From SB25 sp050180705 (GTDB lineage Bacteria; Bacteroidota; Bacteroidia; Bacteroidales; Tenuifilaceae), in the NCBI GenBank assembly GCA_050180705.1, contig JBFXDX010000018.1, forward strand, positions 1-64,000: a stretch of 64,000 bases of DNA, in the 5' to 3' direction. A program made the position numbers and the translations under genes. Positions 25,052-34,771 of this stretch are shown here, one piece after another (the stretch's first letter is position 1; every line of letters begins with the position of its first letter). A model generated the notes under the pieces. It ran no database searches. It saw nothing but the letters and a program-made list of their open reading frames with translations, and had not been told where the DNA came from.

Positions 25052-26143
25052 TTATTTAGATTGTTGAGATAAACGTAAAAGAGTTCCTGTTGGGCAAACA
25101 AAGCGGCAGTATGGACGAGGTACTACCAACGATAATGCTACAAAAGCAATTGCCGCTGCAATAATATACCAAGCCGCCTGTTGAAACATAAAGGCTGTAA
25201 ACAACTCGTAATCCATCCACTTAAACATAACGCCAGTCCACATAAGCAGCATTAGCACAGCCCATAATCCCTCCCTAAAGTAGTTCAAATACTTCAATGC
25301 CTTTTCGGGAATTGAGTACTTATAGGGCATTGCTTTACCGGCCAACTCCTGAATTGATCCCAACGGACAAAGCCAAGTGCAGTAGTGGCTGCTCTTCCCA
25401 AAAAGCGGCATAATAAACGCAACCACTATAAGCAGTAATGGAATTAATGATATCCATACGTTTACACCATTAGCCAAGTAATTAACGAATAGCGAGTAGG
25501 ACAAAAAGCAACCGCTCCAAAAGCCAAGAATTGCAACATTCAGAACAAGCTGCACAATTCGGTATCGTTTCGACTTTATGAAATAGGGCAAAATGGCACC
25601 CAGCAAAACAACAATCAGCGTTAAAATGAACTTAACGCTAAATACCGATGCACTAGACGTATTACACTCCCCTGCCGATGCATTTACATAACCCATGGCC
25701 CGCTGCACCGACTGTATAATGGCATTCGAGGTGAATGTTGCTCCCGATAAAGCATCAACCTTTGTGTTTAACGCCTCTTTGGCCGTTAATCCATCCCACC
25801 GTGTAAGCATTCCACTCTTTACAACCCTTTTAAAAAAGCCAGGAGTCTCCGAGTTTGGTAAAGCAACAATCTTGGTAATGCGCCCGTCGCTCATATAAAT
25901 TTCCAACGGAACATTTCCGGCATAGCCTAAAATATCCTTTGCCAATACTTGAGTCGAAATAATAGTAGAACCATCGTCGGCTGTACGCATTACCGAATCT
26001 TTACCTTCGGAGCTCTGCGTCTGTTCCTTGTCCTGTTTCAAGGACCATCCCAATACCTTGTTCTCCTTATTAACAGCCACTGCCAAAACCAACAAAAAGC
26101 AAGTAATAAGACTAATAATCTGTTTAAACTTTGGATACTTCAT
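25052..26143 (-). CDS. FMN-binding and 4Fe-4S membrane electron-transfer protein
   Basis: This 363-residue membrane protein has an N-terminal anchor (about 8-24). An FMN-binding domain of the RnfG/NosR type carries the flavinylation motif DALSGATFTSNA near residues 129-140. Several transmembrane helices follow (about 170-345). Two polyferredoxin-type motifs, YCTWLCPLGSIQE near 253 and YCRFVCPTGTLL near 346, resemble NapH or NosR. It probably carries electrons across the membrane to the downstream flavoprotein. It is first in a two-gene operon, divergent from an HxlR regulator that likely controls it. The second C-x3-C-P is close to the C-terminus, so no further ferredoxin domain is present. 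Confidence 0.85.
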   Translation of the reverse strand: MKYPKFKQIISLITCFLLVLAVAVNKENKVLGWSLKQDKEQTQSSEGKDSVMRTADDGSTIISTQVLAKDILGYAGNVPLEIYMSDGRITKIVALPNSETPGFFKRVVKSGMLTRWDGLTAKEALNTKVDALSGATFTSNAIIQSVQRAMGYVNASAGECNTSSASVFSVKFILTLIVVLLGAILPYFIKSKRYRIVQLVLNVAILGFWSGCFLSYSLFVNYLANGVNVWISLIPLLLIVVAFIMPLFGKSSHYCTWLCPLGSIQELAGKAMPYKYSIPEKALKYLNYFREGLWAVLMLLMWTGVMFKWMDYELFTAFMFQQAAWYIIAAAIAFVALSLVVPRPYCRFVCPTGTLLRLSQQSK

Positions 26144-26164
26144 TTAATTAAATTTTTTGCAAGG

Positions 26165-26217
26165 ATAGTTACTTGCCCATATATTTGCAAGTACATACCG
26201 TAATGTTATATAGTAAC
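26165..26217. promoter_or_regulatory. Operator-like repeats between redox operon and HxlR gene
   Basis: The 90-bp divergent gap holds TACTTGC (26170-26176) and its inverse GCAAGTA (26187-26193). It also has a near direct repeat, ATAGTTACTT and ATAGTAACTT, about 45 bp apart. HxlR-type regulators bind short inverted repeats in such divergent gaps. The assignment is by position and symmetry only. Confidence 0.45.
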
Positions 26218-26232
26218 TTAAATGGGTATTTT

Positions 26233-26589
26233 ATGGATTATCAATGCAATAAGACAACTTATTTTTTCAAAGAAAAAAAATACAACTGCTCGTTGGAGCT
26301 TGCCATGGATTTAATCGGTGGCAAATGGAAAACCATGATGATTTTTCATCTAAAGGATGGTGCAATGCGATCGGGCGAGCTACAGCGTACGTTAAACGAT
26401 ATCTCCAATAAGATGTTTACACAAACGGCCCGGGAGCTCGAGAATCATGGAATTATAGAACGAATTATATACCCTGTAGTTCCCCCTAAAGTTGAGTACA
26501 AGCTTACTCCGCTGGGATTATCGGTTTTACCAATCATCCTCGATATGGCACAATGGGGTATAACTATTAGCAGTAACACCAATAAATAG
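26233..26589 (+). CDS. HxlR-family winged-helix regulator
   Basis: I start at 26233 (MDYQCNKTTYFFKEKKYNC), giving 118 residues; an earlier start would add a tail that runs through the intergenic operator region. The family signature is clear: C18-x-LELAMDLIGGKWKTMMIFHL, then MRSGELQRTLNDISNKMFTQ as the recognition helix region and a beta wing around PVVPPKVEYKLTPLG. The cysteine before the first helix is the residue that often senses oxidants or electrophiles in HxlR/HypR proteins. It is divergent from the flavin redox operon, which makes that operon its likely target. Confidence 0.9.
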   Translation: MDYQCNKTTYFFKEKKYNCSLELAMDLIGGKWKTMMIFHLKDGAMRSGELQRTLNDISNKMFTQTARELENHGIIERIIYPVVPPKVEYKLTPLGLSVLPIILDMAQWGITISSNTNK

Positions 26590-26664
26590 CGGCACTATGT
26601 TTGCGGGGTTTATGCTTTCGAAAATAGCATATAAACTTATTCATCTTTCTTAACTATTAAACAT

Positions 26665-27363
26665 ATGAAAAACATTCTTTGGGCATTGGCCATTCTAATC
26701 CCCTCTATTACGCTAGGGCAAATTGGGGAGAAGAACTTTATTGATCAGAATTACATTGAGGTAACTGGCAAATCGGAAATGGAAATAACTCCCAATATGA
26801 TTTACCTTAAGGTTATACTCAACGAAAAGGATACAAAGAACAAAGTATCGGTATCGGAGCTCGAAAACCAAATGGTTGATAAACTTAAGGAGATTGGAAT
26901 TGATATCGACAAGAATCTATTCATTAAAGATATGTCGAGCAACTTCAAGTTTTACCTACTCGCCAAGAAAGAGATATTCCTTTCGAAAGAGTACCAAATT
27001 CTTGTAAACGATGGGAAAACTGCTAGTCGAGTATTCGTTGAACTCGAAAAGATTGGTATCTCAAACGTATCAATCGAAAAACTCGATCATAGCAAGATGG
27101 AGGAATTCAGAAAAGAGACTAAAATAAACGCCATTAAGTCGGCAAAACAAAAGGCCGAATTCCTTGCAAATGCAGTTGATCAAAATATAGGTAAAGCGCT
27201 ATATATTCAAGAGCTCGACAACTACAACGGATTCGCAAAAGCATCGAACAGTATAATGATTAGAGGTGCATCGAGCATATACGGATCAAAGGCTGAGCTG
27301 GATGTCGATTTCGAAAAAATCAAAATAGAGTACTCCATTCTTTGTCGATTCGAGCTTAAGTAA
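26665..27363 (+). CDS. SIMPL-domain (DUF541) exported protein
   Basis: The 232-residue protein has a signal peptide (MKNILWALAILIPSITLG) and one SIMPL domain from about residue 30. Characteristic pieces are YIEVTGKSEMEITPNMIYLK near 31, SKEYQILVNDGKTASRVF near 106 and KINAIKSAKQKAEFLANAV near 151. SIMPL proteins such as BP26 are periplasmic or envelope-associated and form oligomers; their role is not settled. A small DUF4440-like gene follows after 10 bp, so the two are probably cotranscribed and end at the terminator at 27772. Confidence 0.85.
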   Translation: MKNILWALAILIPSITLGQIGEKNFIDQNYIEVTGKSEMEITPNMIYLKVILNEKDTKNKVSVSELENQMVDKLKEIGIDIDKNLFIKDMSSNFKFYLLAKKEIFLSKEYQILVNDGKTASRVFVELEKIGISNVSIEKLDHSKMEEFRKETKINAIKSAKQKAEFLANAVDQNIGKALYIQELDNYNGFAKASNSIMIRGASSIYGSKAELDVDFEKIKIEYSILCRFELK

Positions 27364-27373
27364 CATATAGCAT

Positions 27374-27742
27374 ATGGAAATTAACAAATCGGATATTGAG
27401 GAAATGGAGTATCGCCTTATTGAAGCAATTAAAAGCAGCGATATAGATTTTCTGGAGAATGTTATGCATAGTAATTTAATTGCAATGGCGTCCAATGGGC
27501 AAAGAATCACTAAAGAGATGGATTTAGCCTCTCACAAATCGGGCAGCATGGTTGTTGAATCGCTAATTCCCAGCATAGACGAGATTCAAATTATTGGCGA
27601 TAATGCAATAGCGCTTGTAACCTATAATACAAAAGGAAAAATGCTTGGAACACCTATCGAAGGAACATTTAGGTACAATCGTGTATGGAAGAGGTTCGAC
27701 AATGGCCTAAAGATTATTGCAGTTAGCTGCCTCCAGGTTTAA
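27374..27742 (+). CDS. DUF4440-like (NTF2-fold) small protein
   Basis: A 122-residue protein with an NTF2-like fold. It has a helical start (EEMEYRLIEAIKSSDIDFLE), the family phrase LIAMASNGQRITKEMDL, and strands around NAIALVTYNTKGKM and FRYNRVWKRFDNGLKIIA. Members of DUF4440 and SnoaL-like families bind small ligands or act as simple enzymes, and function varies. No signal peptide is present, although the gene is 10 bp downstream of an exported SIMPL protein. A strong terminator follows. Confidence 0.8.
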   Translation: MEINKSDIEEMEYRLIEAIKSSDIDFLENVMHSNLIAMASNGQRITKEMDLASHKSGSMVVESLIPSIDEIQIIGDNAIALVTYNTKGKMLGTPIEGTFRYNRVWKRFDNGLKIIAVSCLQV

Positions 27743-27771
27743 ATCATAAATGTGCTTGAATGTAATGCATA

Positions 27772-27799
27772 AAAAAAGTCCACATTTCTGTGGACTTTT
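27772..27799 (+). terminator. Intrinsic terminator after the SIMPL/DUF4440 pair
   Basis: AAAAGTCCACA pairs with TGTGGACTTTT around a four-base loop, giving a hairpin followed by T-rich sequence. It may also serve the facing minus-strand gene that ends at 27911. Confidence 0.85.
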
Positions 27800-27910
27800 C
27801 TCTTACTGGTATTCAATCTTAACCTATTATTATTTTTTTATTTGCCTATTAGCATTCGCATAAATAAAATGGACTAGGCAAAACCTAAGCACAATATCGA
27901 TTTTACCCGA

Positions 27911-29152
27911 TTAAAGTTTAGAATGAACCGATGGCACTTTAAAGGAATAGCCAAATATTACAACTAGTGTTCTAAAATCTGATTTAAAAGAATCATCGCC
28001 CAATATCTCACGGCTTGTTTGATAACGCACTTCCATGCTATATTTATCCAGATATTTATAACCAATACCAAAAGCAAAATTAGGATTTGACTTTACTTTT
28101 AAAGAATTAAAGACTAAACCATCTCTTCTTTTATATTCAACTGAAGAATTCTTACTAAAATCAAATACAAATGAAATATTAGCAAATAATTTAGAATCCT
28201 CATTAAAATAAAAATAATGTCTAAAGCCCAACGGCAATTCAATTGATTTATAATCAATATCGTAAACAACAACACCTCCAGTTATATCAATCGCTTCTTC
28301 AGTCTTTTTTGTTTTATAATATTGATAAGTAGGCTCAATTATTATACCCCATTTATTTTTATTAAAAGGCAAAATAAACTCTGCTTCAAGTCCTAATCTG
28401 AAACTTAGTTCATTATCGAGATTAACTGAGTTTACATTTGCACGTGGGTTTTCAATTTTCAATTTACTAAAATTAAAACCAGGACGAAACGATAAATTAA
28501 TTAAGATTTTTTTTTGTTTTGGTTCGTAATTTACAAAATCGACATTTAAACATTCATTATATTTTACAAACAATTGCTGTAATTGTTTTTTGTTATAACC
28601 AACATTTCTTATATAATTTGATGTAATTGACTGACATTTCAAATCATTAAAAAGTTGTTGCATATAAAAATTATTTATAGCGATACTCTTTCCAACAAAA
28701 TATTGCTTATAAATTAATTGTTTTATGTCAGAATCCTCAATTTTATAGAAAAAACGCTTAAAATTTCCATCTACATACATATATAAAGAGGCCTTTCCTT
28801 CAATAAGAACATTTAGGAATAATGATTCTTCTTTAAAAATTGGATTTCTTATATAACTCAAATTTGCTATTTCATCACTTGATCGATCAATCTTTACAGT
28901 ACTCCTTACAAATTTTGACACATCATAAACTCCAAACTCTTTAATAGTCAATATATTTAGCATCCTAACAGGATCTTCATCATTAATTTTATATTTAAAT
29001 TCTGTTGGATTATCTCTTAAATCAATATTTTTAATTAAACATTCAATTCTATGGTCTGATTCATCAATGAAGTATCCTTTTTCAAAATTAACTTGAGCAT
29101 ATGATTCGAAACATGAAATCATAAATAATGCTAATAATATCCTTTTTCTCAT
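27911..29152 (-). CDS. Outer-membrane beta-barrel protein
   Basis: I start at 29152, where MRKRILLALFMISCFESYAQ is a good signal peptide with an AQ cleavage end; the longer frame upstream has no such start. The mature protein (about 393 residues) begins with a soluble beta-rich domain to about residue 200. A barrel follows with alternating strands (KILINLSFRPGFNFSKLKI, RLGLEAEFILPF, WGIIIEPTYQYYKT, NFAFGIGYKYLDKYSMEVRY) and a terminal strand TLVVIFGYSF. This matches the PorT-like or OmpW-like barrels common in Bacteroidota. It is monocistronic, and its substrate is unknown. Confidence 0.8.
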   Translation of the reverse strand: MRKRILLALFMISCFESYAQVNFEKGYFIDESDHRIECLIKNIDLRDNPTEFKYKINDEDPVRMLNILTIKEFGVYDVSKFVRSTVKIDRSSDEIANLSYIRNPIFKEESLFLNVLIEGKASLYMYVDGNFKRFFYKIEDSDIKQLIYKQYFVGKSIAINNFYMQQLFNDLKCQSITSNYIRNVGYNKKQLQQLFVKYNECLNVDFVNYEPKQKKILINLSFRPGFNFSKLKIENPRANVNSVNLDNELSFRLGLEAEFILPFNKNKWGIIIEPTYQYYKTKKTEEAIDITGGVVVYDIDYKSIELPLGFRHYFYFNEDSKLFANISFVFDFSKNSSVEYKRRDGLVFNSLKVKSNPNFAFGIGYKYLDKYSMEVRYQTSREILGDDSFKSDFRTLVVIFGYSFKVPSVHSKL

Positions 29153-29960
29153 AATACATAAATATATTAACTTTTCATTTTTATTAATAAAAAAACTTTT
29201 GATATTTAGATCATAATCTTCATGCAATTTAAATTACAAAAGTACAATATCTAAAGATTAAAAGTAATAAAAATTAATATTATATATTTTTTATTACTTT
29301 TAATTTGAATAGTATTTTTCCTTACATTTTCCTTTCATTAAGTTTTATAGTTTATACAAAATTTCAGTCTTATCTTTAGCCAGAATATCAGGTTCCATGT
29401 TTCTCCTTTTTCTTTTCTATTAACAAATTAAACATCAACTTATTTGTCATCACTTTCTTATATTTAATCGCACATTTTAATACATTATTCAGCAAATTAC
29501 CCTTTTTAATAATCTATTTTACCAAGGTGTATTCTCTAGCAAGTCTATTTTCAAGTAATATTCTGTCTTATAAGAATTGTAAAAAGCAGAAGCAAGCAAA
29601 CCAACTAAAATATAACTGAACTCCATCAATTGTCTCGTAATAACTATATATTGGTACAAAACTTGCATACAAGTTACACTATACATTGCAGAGTATTTGA
29701 GAAAAGAAGTTTTTAATTAAACCAACCTTTTTGAGAATACTAACATGTAGTAAATACCATGACATACTGCTTTATACGCTAATCCAAACAGGTAATATGC
29801 TAAGATTTAAAGATTTAAATAGTATAATTATTCGCAATAAAACATACAGGCAAAAATTATGCTCATATCATCCCTATAATAGCAGAAATTTACATCAAAT
29901 ATTGAGCAAAAAAGGCATTTCCGGCGTATTATTTGGTAACCGTTTAAAATAATTTGACAG
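29153..29960. other. AT-rich intergenic region without supported genes
   Basis: About 800 bp of strongly AT-rich DNA separates divergent genes. A 73-codon open frame at 29731-29952 has no recognisable features and a composition like the surrounding spacer, so I do not call it. Promoters for both flanking genes must lie here, but none matches the phylum consensus well enough to place. Confidence 0.55.
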
Positions 29961-30551
29961 ATGAACCATAAAACACTACCTATTAGTCTTTTACTAATTG
30001 GGCTTTTATCACAAAGTTGCTCAATACTTCAGGATATCAAAGTTGAAGATGATATTGTAAACTCGTCAAAAAGAGTTAAAGCCGAATTTTACTACCGATT
30101 TTCGAAGGAATGGGATTCTCCATTAATACTATTGAACCAGAAAATTGTAAAAGAGGTAAAGCAAGATTCAACCGAGCACTATAGAGTTTACGATTTTATC
30201 AAACTAAAGTCAAATAGTTTTAAACTCGATAACAATATATACATAATTGTAGACAATCAGCCTTTCCCTATCGAGGTTGAATACATTGAATCCAAAATGA
30301 TTCCTAAAATAGAGGAGAAACGAAAGGAAATTCTTACATCAGACTCAACAAAAGTTTCGGTAGTAATAGGATATGAAGAAAATCAAACATGGAACTACCG
30401 AATTGTATATAGCATAGATAATGCTATTATCAATAAAATCAAATCCGCAAAAAATGTAATGCTAAGATACTATGCCGGACCCGATATGATTACAATAAAA
30501 TTAGATTATAGTGATCTTAACACATTGAAAAAAATGATAGCAATTAATTAA
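29961..30551 (+). CDS. Hypothetical lipoprotein
   Basis: A 196-residue protein with a lipoprotein signal: KTLPISLLLIGLLSQSC, with C20 as the lipidated residue. The mature part is a mixed alpha/beta domain with strands such as VKAEFYYRFSKEWDSPLILL, KVSVVIGYEENQTWNYRIVY and NVMLRYYAGPDMITIKLDY. I do not recognise a family. It stands alone between a large AT-rich spacer and the patatin gene, on the same strand as the latter but 220 bp away. Confidence 0.75.
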   Translation: MNHKTLPISLLLIGLLSQSCSILQDIKVEDDIVNSSKRVKAEFYYRFSKEWDSPLILLNQKIVKEVKQDSTEHYRVYDFIKLKSNSFKLDNNIYIIVDNQPFPIEVEYIESKMIPKIEEKRKEILTSDSTKVSVVIGYEENQTWNYRIVYSIDNAIINKIKSAKNVMLRYYAGPDMITIKLDYSDLNTLKKMIAIN

Positions 30552-30774
30552 AGCTTACTTATCTGTTAATAAAACTAACGCAAGAGTCGAGCAATAGAGT
30601 TGACGGAGTAATGGAGATTGCTCACCAACCCCAATTATCCGTTCTCCATTCTCCGGCTCTTATACCGAAGTATTCTCTCATTTAGCTTAATTTAAACTAA
30701 CAACCAGAACATTAAATATAGCCCGGTAATAAATTTAAGTACCTTTAGCAGGTATCATTTATTTAATTGTACAT

Positions 30775-31893
30775 ATGCCAAATAAACATTATATACTTTA
30801 CCCTATTCTGCTTTTAACAATAGCAGCAATATGCCTAAGCTTTAGTAGTATGGCCAAGAAAAAAGATGTTGAACCTCCACAAACTAAAGAGCAGGGAACC
30901 GCCATTGTAATTACAGGTGCAGCCGCAAAAATTTCGCAGGAGGCAGCTCTCCTCGAGCGTCTTTACAACCAAGGCATGCTAAACAATGTGGTATTTATTT
31001 CGGGAGCCAGCTCCGGCGGATTAAATGCAGTTGTGCTTAACGGAATACTTTCGGGCAAAATAACTTGGAAAGAGTACCGCGAGTTTCTTTCCAAACTCAG
31101 TAACGATGATATTTTTAAAGTTACCGGGAATAAATTTCCAGTCGATACCGATCCTTTACGCAGTTTAATTATCCGCTTTATATCGGAGCGATTGGGATAT
31201 AAAACCCTGTCGGATTTACCAATCCCCACATCACTATCGGTGGTAAACCTGAAGGCTATTCCACTAAAGGAGCGAACACTTCGGCTATGCAACCGGAAAA
31301 TAAACCCAGAAAGTGACTCTTCGTTAAGCATTGTAGATGTTTTAATGGCCTCCACCTCCTACCCCATTGCATTTCCGCCAGCACTAATAAGCAATACCTC
31401 CACAATACCAAACGTCCCATACTACGATGGTGGTATTGCCGAGGATAGAGTCCCATTCGAGGCTGTTGTTCAATTCGAAAAGTATAGGGGAATTAACGTT
31501 AGCCGAATGATAATTGTTAGCCGAACCAGAGATACACTACCAATCTCCAATGAAATAGTACCCTTTGAGGGAATTCAACTTAAAGCCTTGAAGAAAATGG
31601 AAATATCGCCCGAAACATTCTCGTATAGAGGATTCCAAAAGCGATTAAAAGATTTGAATAAGGAATGCCCAAGGCTATCGGAAAAAACATTTGTTTACTT
31701 CCCCAACCTCGATGAGCAATTCTTGATGTTCGACTTTAGTACTCTCGCCCAACAATATGAGCTAACCTATAGATGGGCTCAAGAAAATAGCCCAATTCCA
31801 CTAATACAGTATATGAAAGAAAATAATCTTATTCGCGAACCAAGGTTTAATCGTCCGCCATTATTCCGGAATATGAAGAAAGATCGTAATTAG
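30775..31893 (+). CDS. Patatin-like phospholipase
   Basis: The 372-residue protein begins with a hydrophobic segment (about 5-25) that anchors or exports it. A patatin fold follows. The oxyanion region is ITGAAAKIS near residue 46, the nucleophile elbow is SGASSGGLNAVV near 76-87 (G-x-S-x-G), and the catalytic aspartate is in YYDGGIAEDRVPFEA near 217. Patatins hydrolyse acyl chains from membrane lipids. The usual GGG-x-+-G oxyanion motif is altered to G-A-A-A-K, so activity should be tested before being assumed. No partner gene is close enough to be in an operon. Confidence 0.85.
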   Translation: MPNKHYILYPILLLTIAAICLSFSSMAKKKDVEPPQTKEQGTAIVITGAAAKISQEAALLERLYNQGMLNNVVFISGASSGGLNAVVLNGILSGKITWKEYREFLSKLSNDDIFKVTGNKFPVDTDPLRSLIIRFISERLGYKTLSDLPIPTSLSVVNLKAIPLKERTLRLCNRKINPESDSSLSIVDVLMASTSYPIAFPPALISNTSTIPNVPYYDGGIAEDRVPFEAVVQFEKYRGINVSRMIIVSRTRDTLPISNEIVPFEGIQLKALKKMEISPETFSYRGFQKRLKDLNKECPRLSEKTFVYFPNLDEQFLMFDFSTLAQQYELTYRWAQENSPIPLIQYMKENNLIREPRFNRPPLFRNMKKDRN

Positions 31894-32143
31894 GCCAATT
31901 ACCAATTTTAATTTAATATTAATTAATGTCATCATTGATTTTTATCATAACATCAATTAATGAAAATAAGATAAATTTGTGTACTTTTTAACCTTTCCAA
32001 ATTAGCATAGCAATTAAGTAAGGACTGTGCTCGCTACATAATTTAGTCCTAAATAAAGTTAAATTGTTTTAGTCTAAAACTATATTTTCCCAGTTTTTGT
32101 AGTCTAAATGCAACAATGCACCATAGTATATTAGCAAGTTATA

Positions 32144-34108
32144 ATGATACAGTTCAACTATAAAATTACCAGCATCGATAATCTAACCGATATACTTAAA
32201 TCGAAAGATCTGAGAAAAGTAAAGGTATATAAATCGTTACTGGTACAAATATACTCAGCTCAAAATACCACACAATGGTATCAACTATTAGGCAATTCTA
32301 TTAAAAAGGCATTTCCTAAGGCTATAATAATAGGAGCTTCATCAGTAGGCGAAATAAGCAATGGAAGAATGTTTACGAGTTCCACAGTTATATCATTTAC
32401 TTTCTTTAAAACTACTTCATTAAAACAGCTAACATACGAATGTATAAACGGGGAAGAAGATGAACTTAGCCAAACCATTGTAACTAATGTTAATTCATTA
32501 CCAACAGCGGTAAAGGGCTTACTAATGCTTACCACTCCCTCAAAAATAGATTCTACCATACTATTTAACCGAATATCGGAGCAATCTACAGGCTATCCAA
32601 TCTTTGGAGGAATAGCCGCCGACTCGTCTTATAAGCCTAGAGCCATAATATTTGACGGTTCAATCTGTTATGATCAAGGCGTAATTGCTGTGGCTTTTTG
32701 CGGCGATATACAAATAGAACCCTATACTTATTTAGGTTGGATTCCCCTAAGCAAAGAAATGACAATTACCAAAACCGAAGGCATGGTGGTTAAGACTATC
32801 GATAATCAACCTGCATTCTGGGTTTACGAAAGATACTTAGGGCTAAAAATCGATGACGATTTCTTCCGTAATGCCCAGGCATTTCCATTCCTGCTAAACA
32901 GAAATGGCCAAACAATTGCCCGGGTGCCTTTTAATGTTAGCAAAAAAGATGGAAGCATTGAGTTTCATGCCGATATAAAAGAGGGCGAAACATTCCGAAT
33001 AGGTTATGGAAGTCCTGCTACAATTTTAGACGAATCAGCCCATATTCAGGATAGAATACAGGAATTCCAACCCGAAGCCATATTCCTCTATAGTTGCATT
33101 TGTCGACGCTATTTAATGCAACACGATGTAGAACTAGAAACCATTCCTTTTAATAAAATTGCCCCAACGTCGGGCTTTTACACCTTTGGTGAATTTTACT
33201 CCAAGGACTGCAATAGATCGCTGCTAAACTCATCGATGGTTGCGGTTGGTCTACGCGAAAATACAAGTAAGGATAATGCACTAAATATAGAAACAGCATT
33301 GCCCCATTACAACCAATACAAGGCAAGTTTGTATCAGCATCAACACTCTCAGATTATTTCCAAATTGGTATCATTTATAAGTTCTACCACTCAAGAACTT
33401 GAGGAGCAAAACAAACAACTTAAACAATTAATTGAGCAAAAAAATCAGTTTCTAGGAATGGTTGTTCATGATCTTCGGAATCCAATTGGAATAATCCAAG
33501 GCTTTTCCGAACTGCTCGAAAATAAAGTTGATAACGAAAACAAAGAGTACACCCAAATTATCTCACATGTTACCGCCGACATGCTTAGCATGATTAATGA
33601 CTTTTTGGATATATCAAAAATAGAAGCAGGCAAACTTGAACTTCATAAGACAGAAATAGATTATATTCAATTTATCAATGATAATATAGTGATGAATAGA
33701 ATGCTAGCCAATAATAAAGAAATAGCAATTGCAACTGATATTCAAATAGAAAAACAAACTATAACTCTCGATGATAAGACAATAACACAGGTGCTAAACA
33801 ATCTAATTGGCAATGCAGTAAAATACTCGAATCGTAATTCAACCATAACCATTAAAGTATTTAAGGATGCCAACCATATTGTAACTCAAATTATAGATCA
33901 GGGTGTTGGTATCCCCAATAATGAAATCAAACACATCTTCAAACCATTCAGCAGAACTAGCATCAGCCCAACCGAGGGAGAAAGTAGCCATGGACTAGGC
34001 CTTACTATAGTAAAAAAGATTATTGAGCAGCATAGTGGAACTATTCATGTTTCAAGCACACTAGGCAAAGGCTCCGTTTTCACATTTAGCTTACCGATAG
34101 AGCAATAA
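32144..34108 (+). CDS. FIST-domain sensor histidine kinase
   Basis: This is a 654-residue soluble kinase. Residues 1-385 are a FIST sensory unit: an N-terminal half with KAIIIGASSVGEISNGRMF and a C-terminal half with FRIGYGSPATI and IFLYSCICRRYLM. FIST domains are thought to bind small molecules such as amino acids. A coiled-coil linker (TTQELEEQNKQLKQLIEQKN) leads to the dimerisation and phosphoacceptor helix (VVHDLRNPIGIIQGFSELL, His about 441). The ATP-binding domain has boxes NNLIGNAVKYS, DQGVGIPNNEI and HGLGLTIVKKI. No receiver domain or regulator is adjacent, so it is an orphan kinase. Confidence 0.93.
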   Translation: MIQFNYKITSIDNLTDILKSKDLRKVKVYKSLLVQIYSAQNTTQWYQLLGNSIKKAFPKAIIIGASSVGEISNGRMFTSSTVISFTFFKTTSLKQLTYECINGEEDELSQTIVTNVNSLPTAVKGLLMLTTPSKIDSTILFNRISEQSTGYPIFGGIAADSSYKPRAIIFDGSICYDQGVIAVAFCGDIQIEPYTYLGWIPLSKEMTITKTEGMVVKTIDNQPAFWVYERYLGLKIDDDFFRNAQAFPFLLNRNGQTIARVPFNVSKKDGSIEFHADIKEGETFRIGYGSPATILDESAHIQDRIQEFQPEAIFLYSCICRRYLMQHDVELETIPFNKIAPTSGFYTFGEFYSKDCNRSLLNSSMVAVGLRENTSKDNALNIETALPHYNQYKASLYQHQHSQIISKLVSFISSTTQELEEQNKQLKQLIEQKNQFLGMVVHDLRNPIGIIQGFSELLENKVDNENKEYTQIISHVTADMLSMINDFLDISKIEAGKLELHKTEIDYIQFINDNIVMNRMLANNKEIAIATDIQIEKQTITLDDKTITQVLNNLIGNAVKYSNRNSTITIKVFKDANHIVTQIIDQGVGIPNNEIKHIFKPFSRTSISPTEGESSHGLGLTIVKKIIEQHSGTIHVSSTLGKGSVFTFSLPIEQ

Positions 34109-34771
34109 CTACCTCATACAAAAAACTATCAGATTATTCCAAACTTATTTCAAGTTCTCCCATTCAACATTAATTATTGAATTTACATCGGAGAACCTAT
34201 TATAATTGTCATTACAGACTCTTCGGGGAAGTTATATTTAAATTATATGCTAAATGTTTCGATTAGTTCAATAAAAAAGACAGTTATTATATAGTTCTCT
34301 CGCATTTATTCCATCAAAAAGAAATACTTAACCATTTAAAGTACCTGTAACAAGATTGCTAAGTTTTAATTTATTCCAACTCCAATGCGTTCAGGATATT
34401 TCCATCCAAAATACTTCCGAAAACCACAACCGAACAATCGAATCACAACAAACCGAATAAATATTCATACAGAAAAAAGCCTCGTAACCAAAGTGTCCAA
34501 CTTGTCCATACAAAAACAATCTTCTCAGTATCAAAATAAGTGAAGGACAAAAAACAATTAAGGCAACTCAATACTTTTAGTTCCTCCTAAAACCACTTAA
34601 TAAATATACATCCATTAAATGTATATTTATTCATCTCCTCATGTTTCTTAACATACTGATTAAAAGCACTTCACACTTTGAAAATTCAATAAGTAGCATT
34701 AATCTTGCATATCAAATTGCGAAAAAGAATAACAAATTATATAAATCTAACAACTAGCAAATTATAAAGTT
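34109..34771. other. Gene-free AT-rich spacer before rocD
   Basis: No open frame with coding character is present in this 660-bp spacer. It contains the rocD promoter near its right end. The rest is unique AT-rich sequence in which I see no repeat or RNA-like fold. Confidence 0.6.
34677..34707 (+). promoter_or_regulatory. Bacteroidota-type promoter of rocD
   Basis: TTTG at 34677-34680, a 19-bp spacer and TAATCTTG at 34700-34707 match the phylum's -33/-7 consensus (TTTG-N19-TAnnTTTG) with a single deviation. It lies 64 bp upstream of the rocD start. Confidence 0.75.

Noticed and set aside
29731..29952. 73-codon open frame in the AT-rich spacer
   Set aside because: There is no motif, no codon pattern distinct from the spacer, and no promoter.
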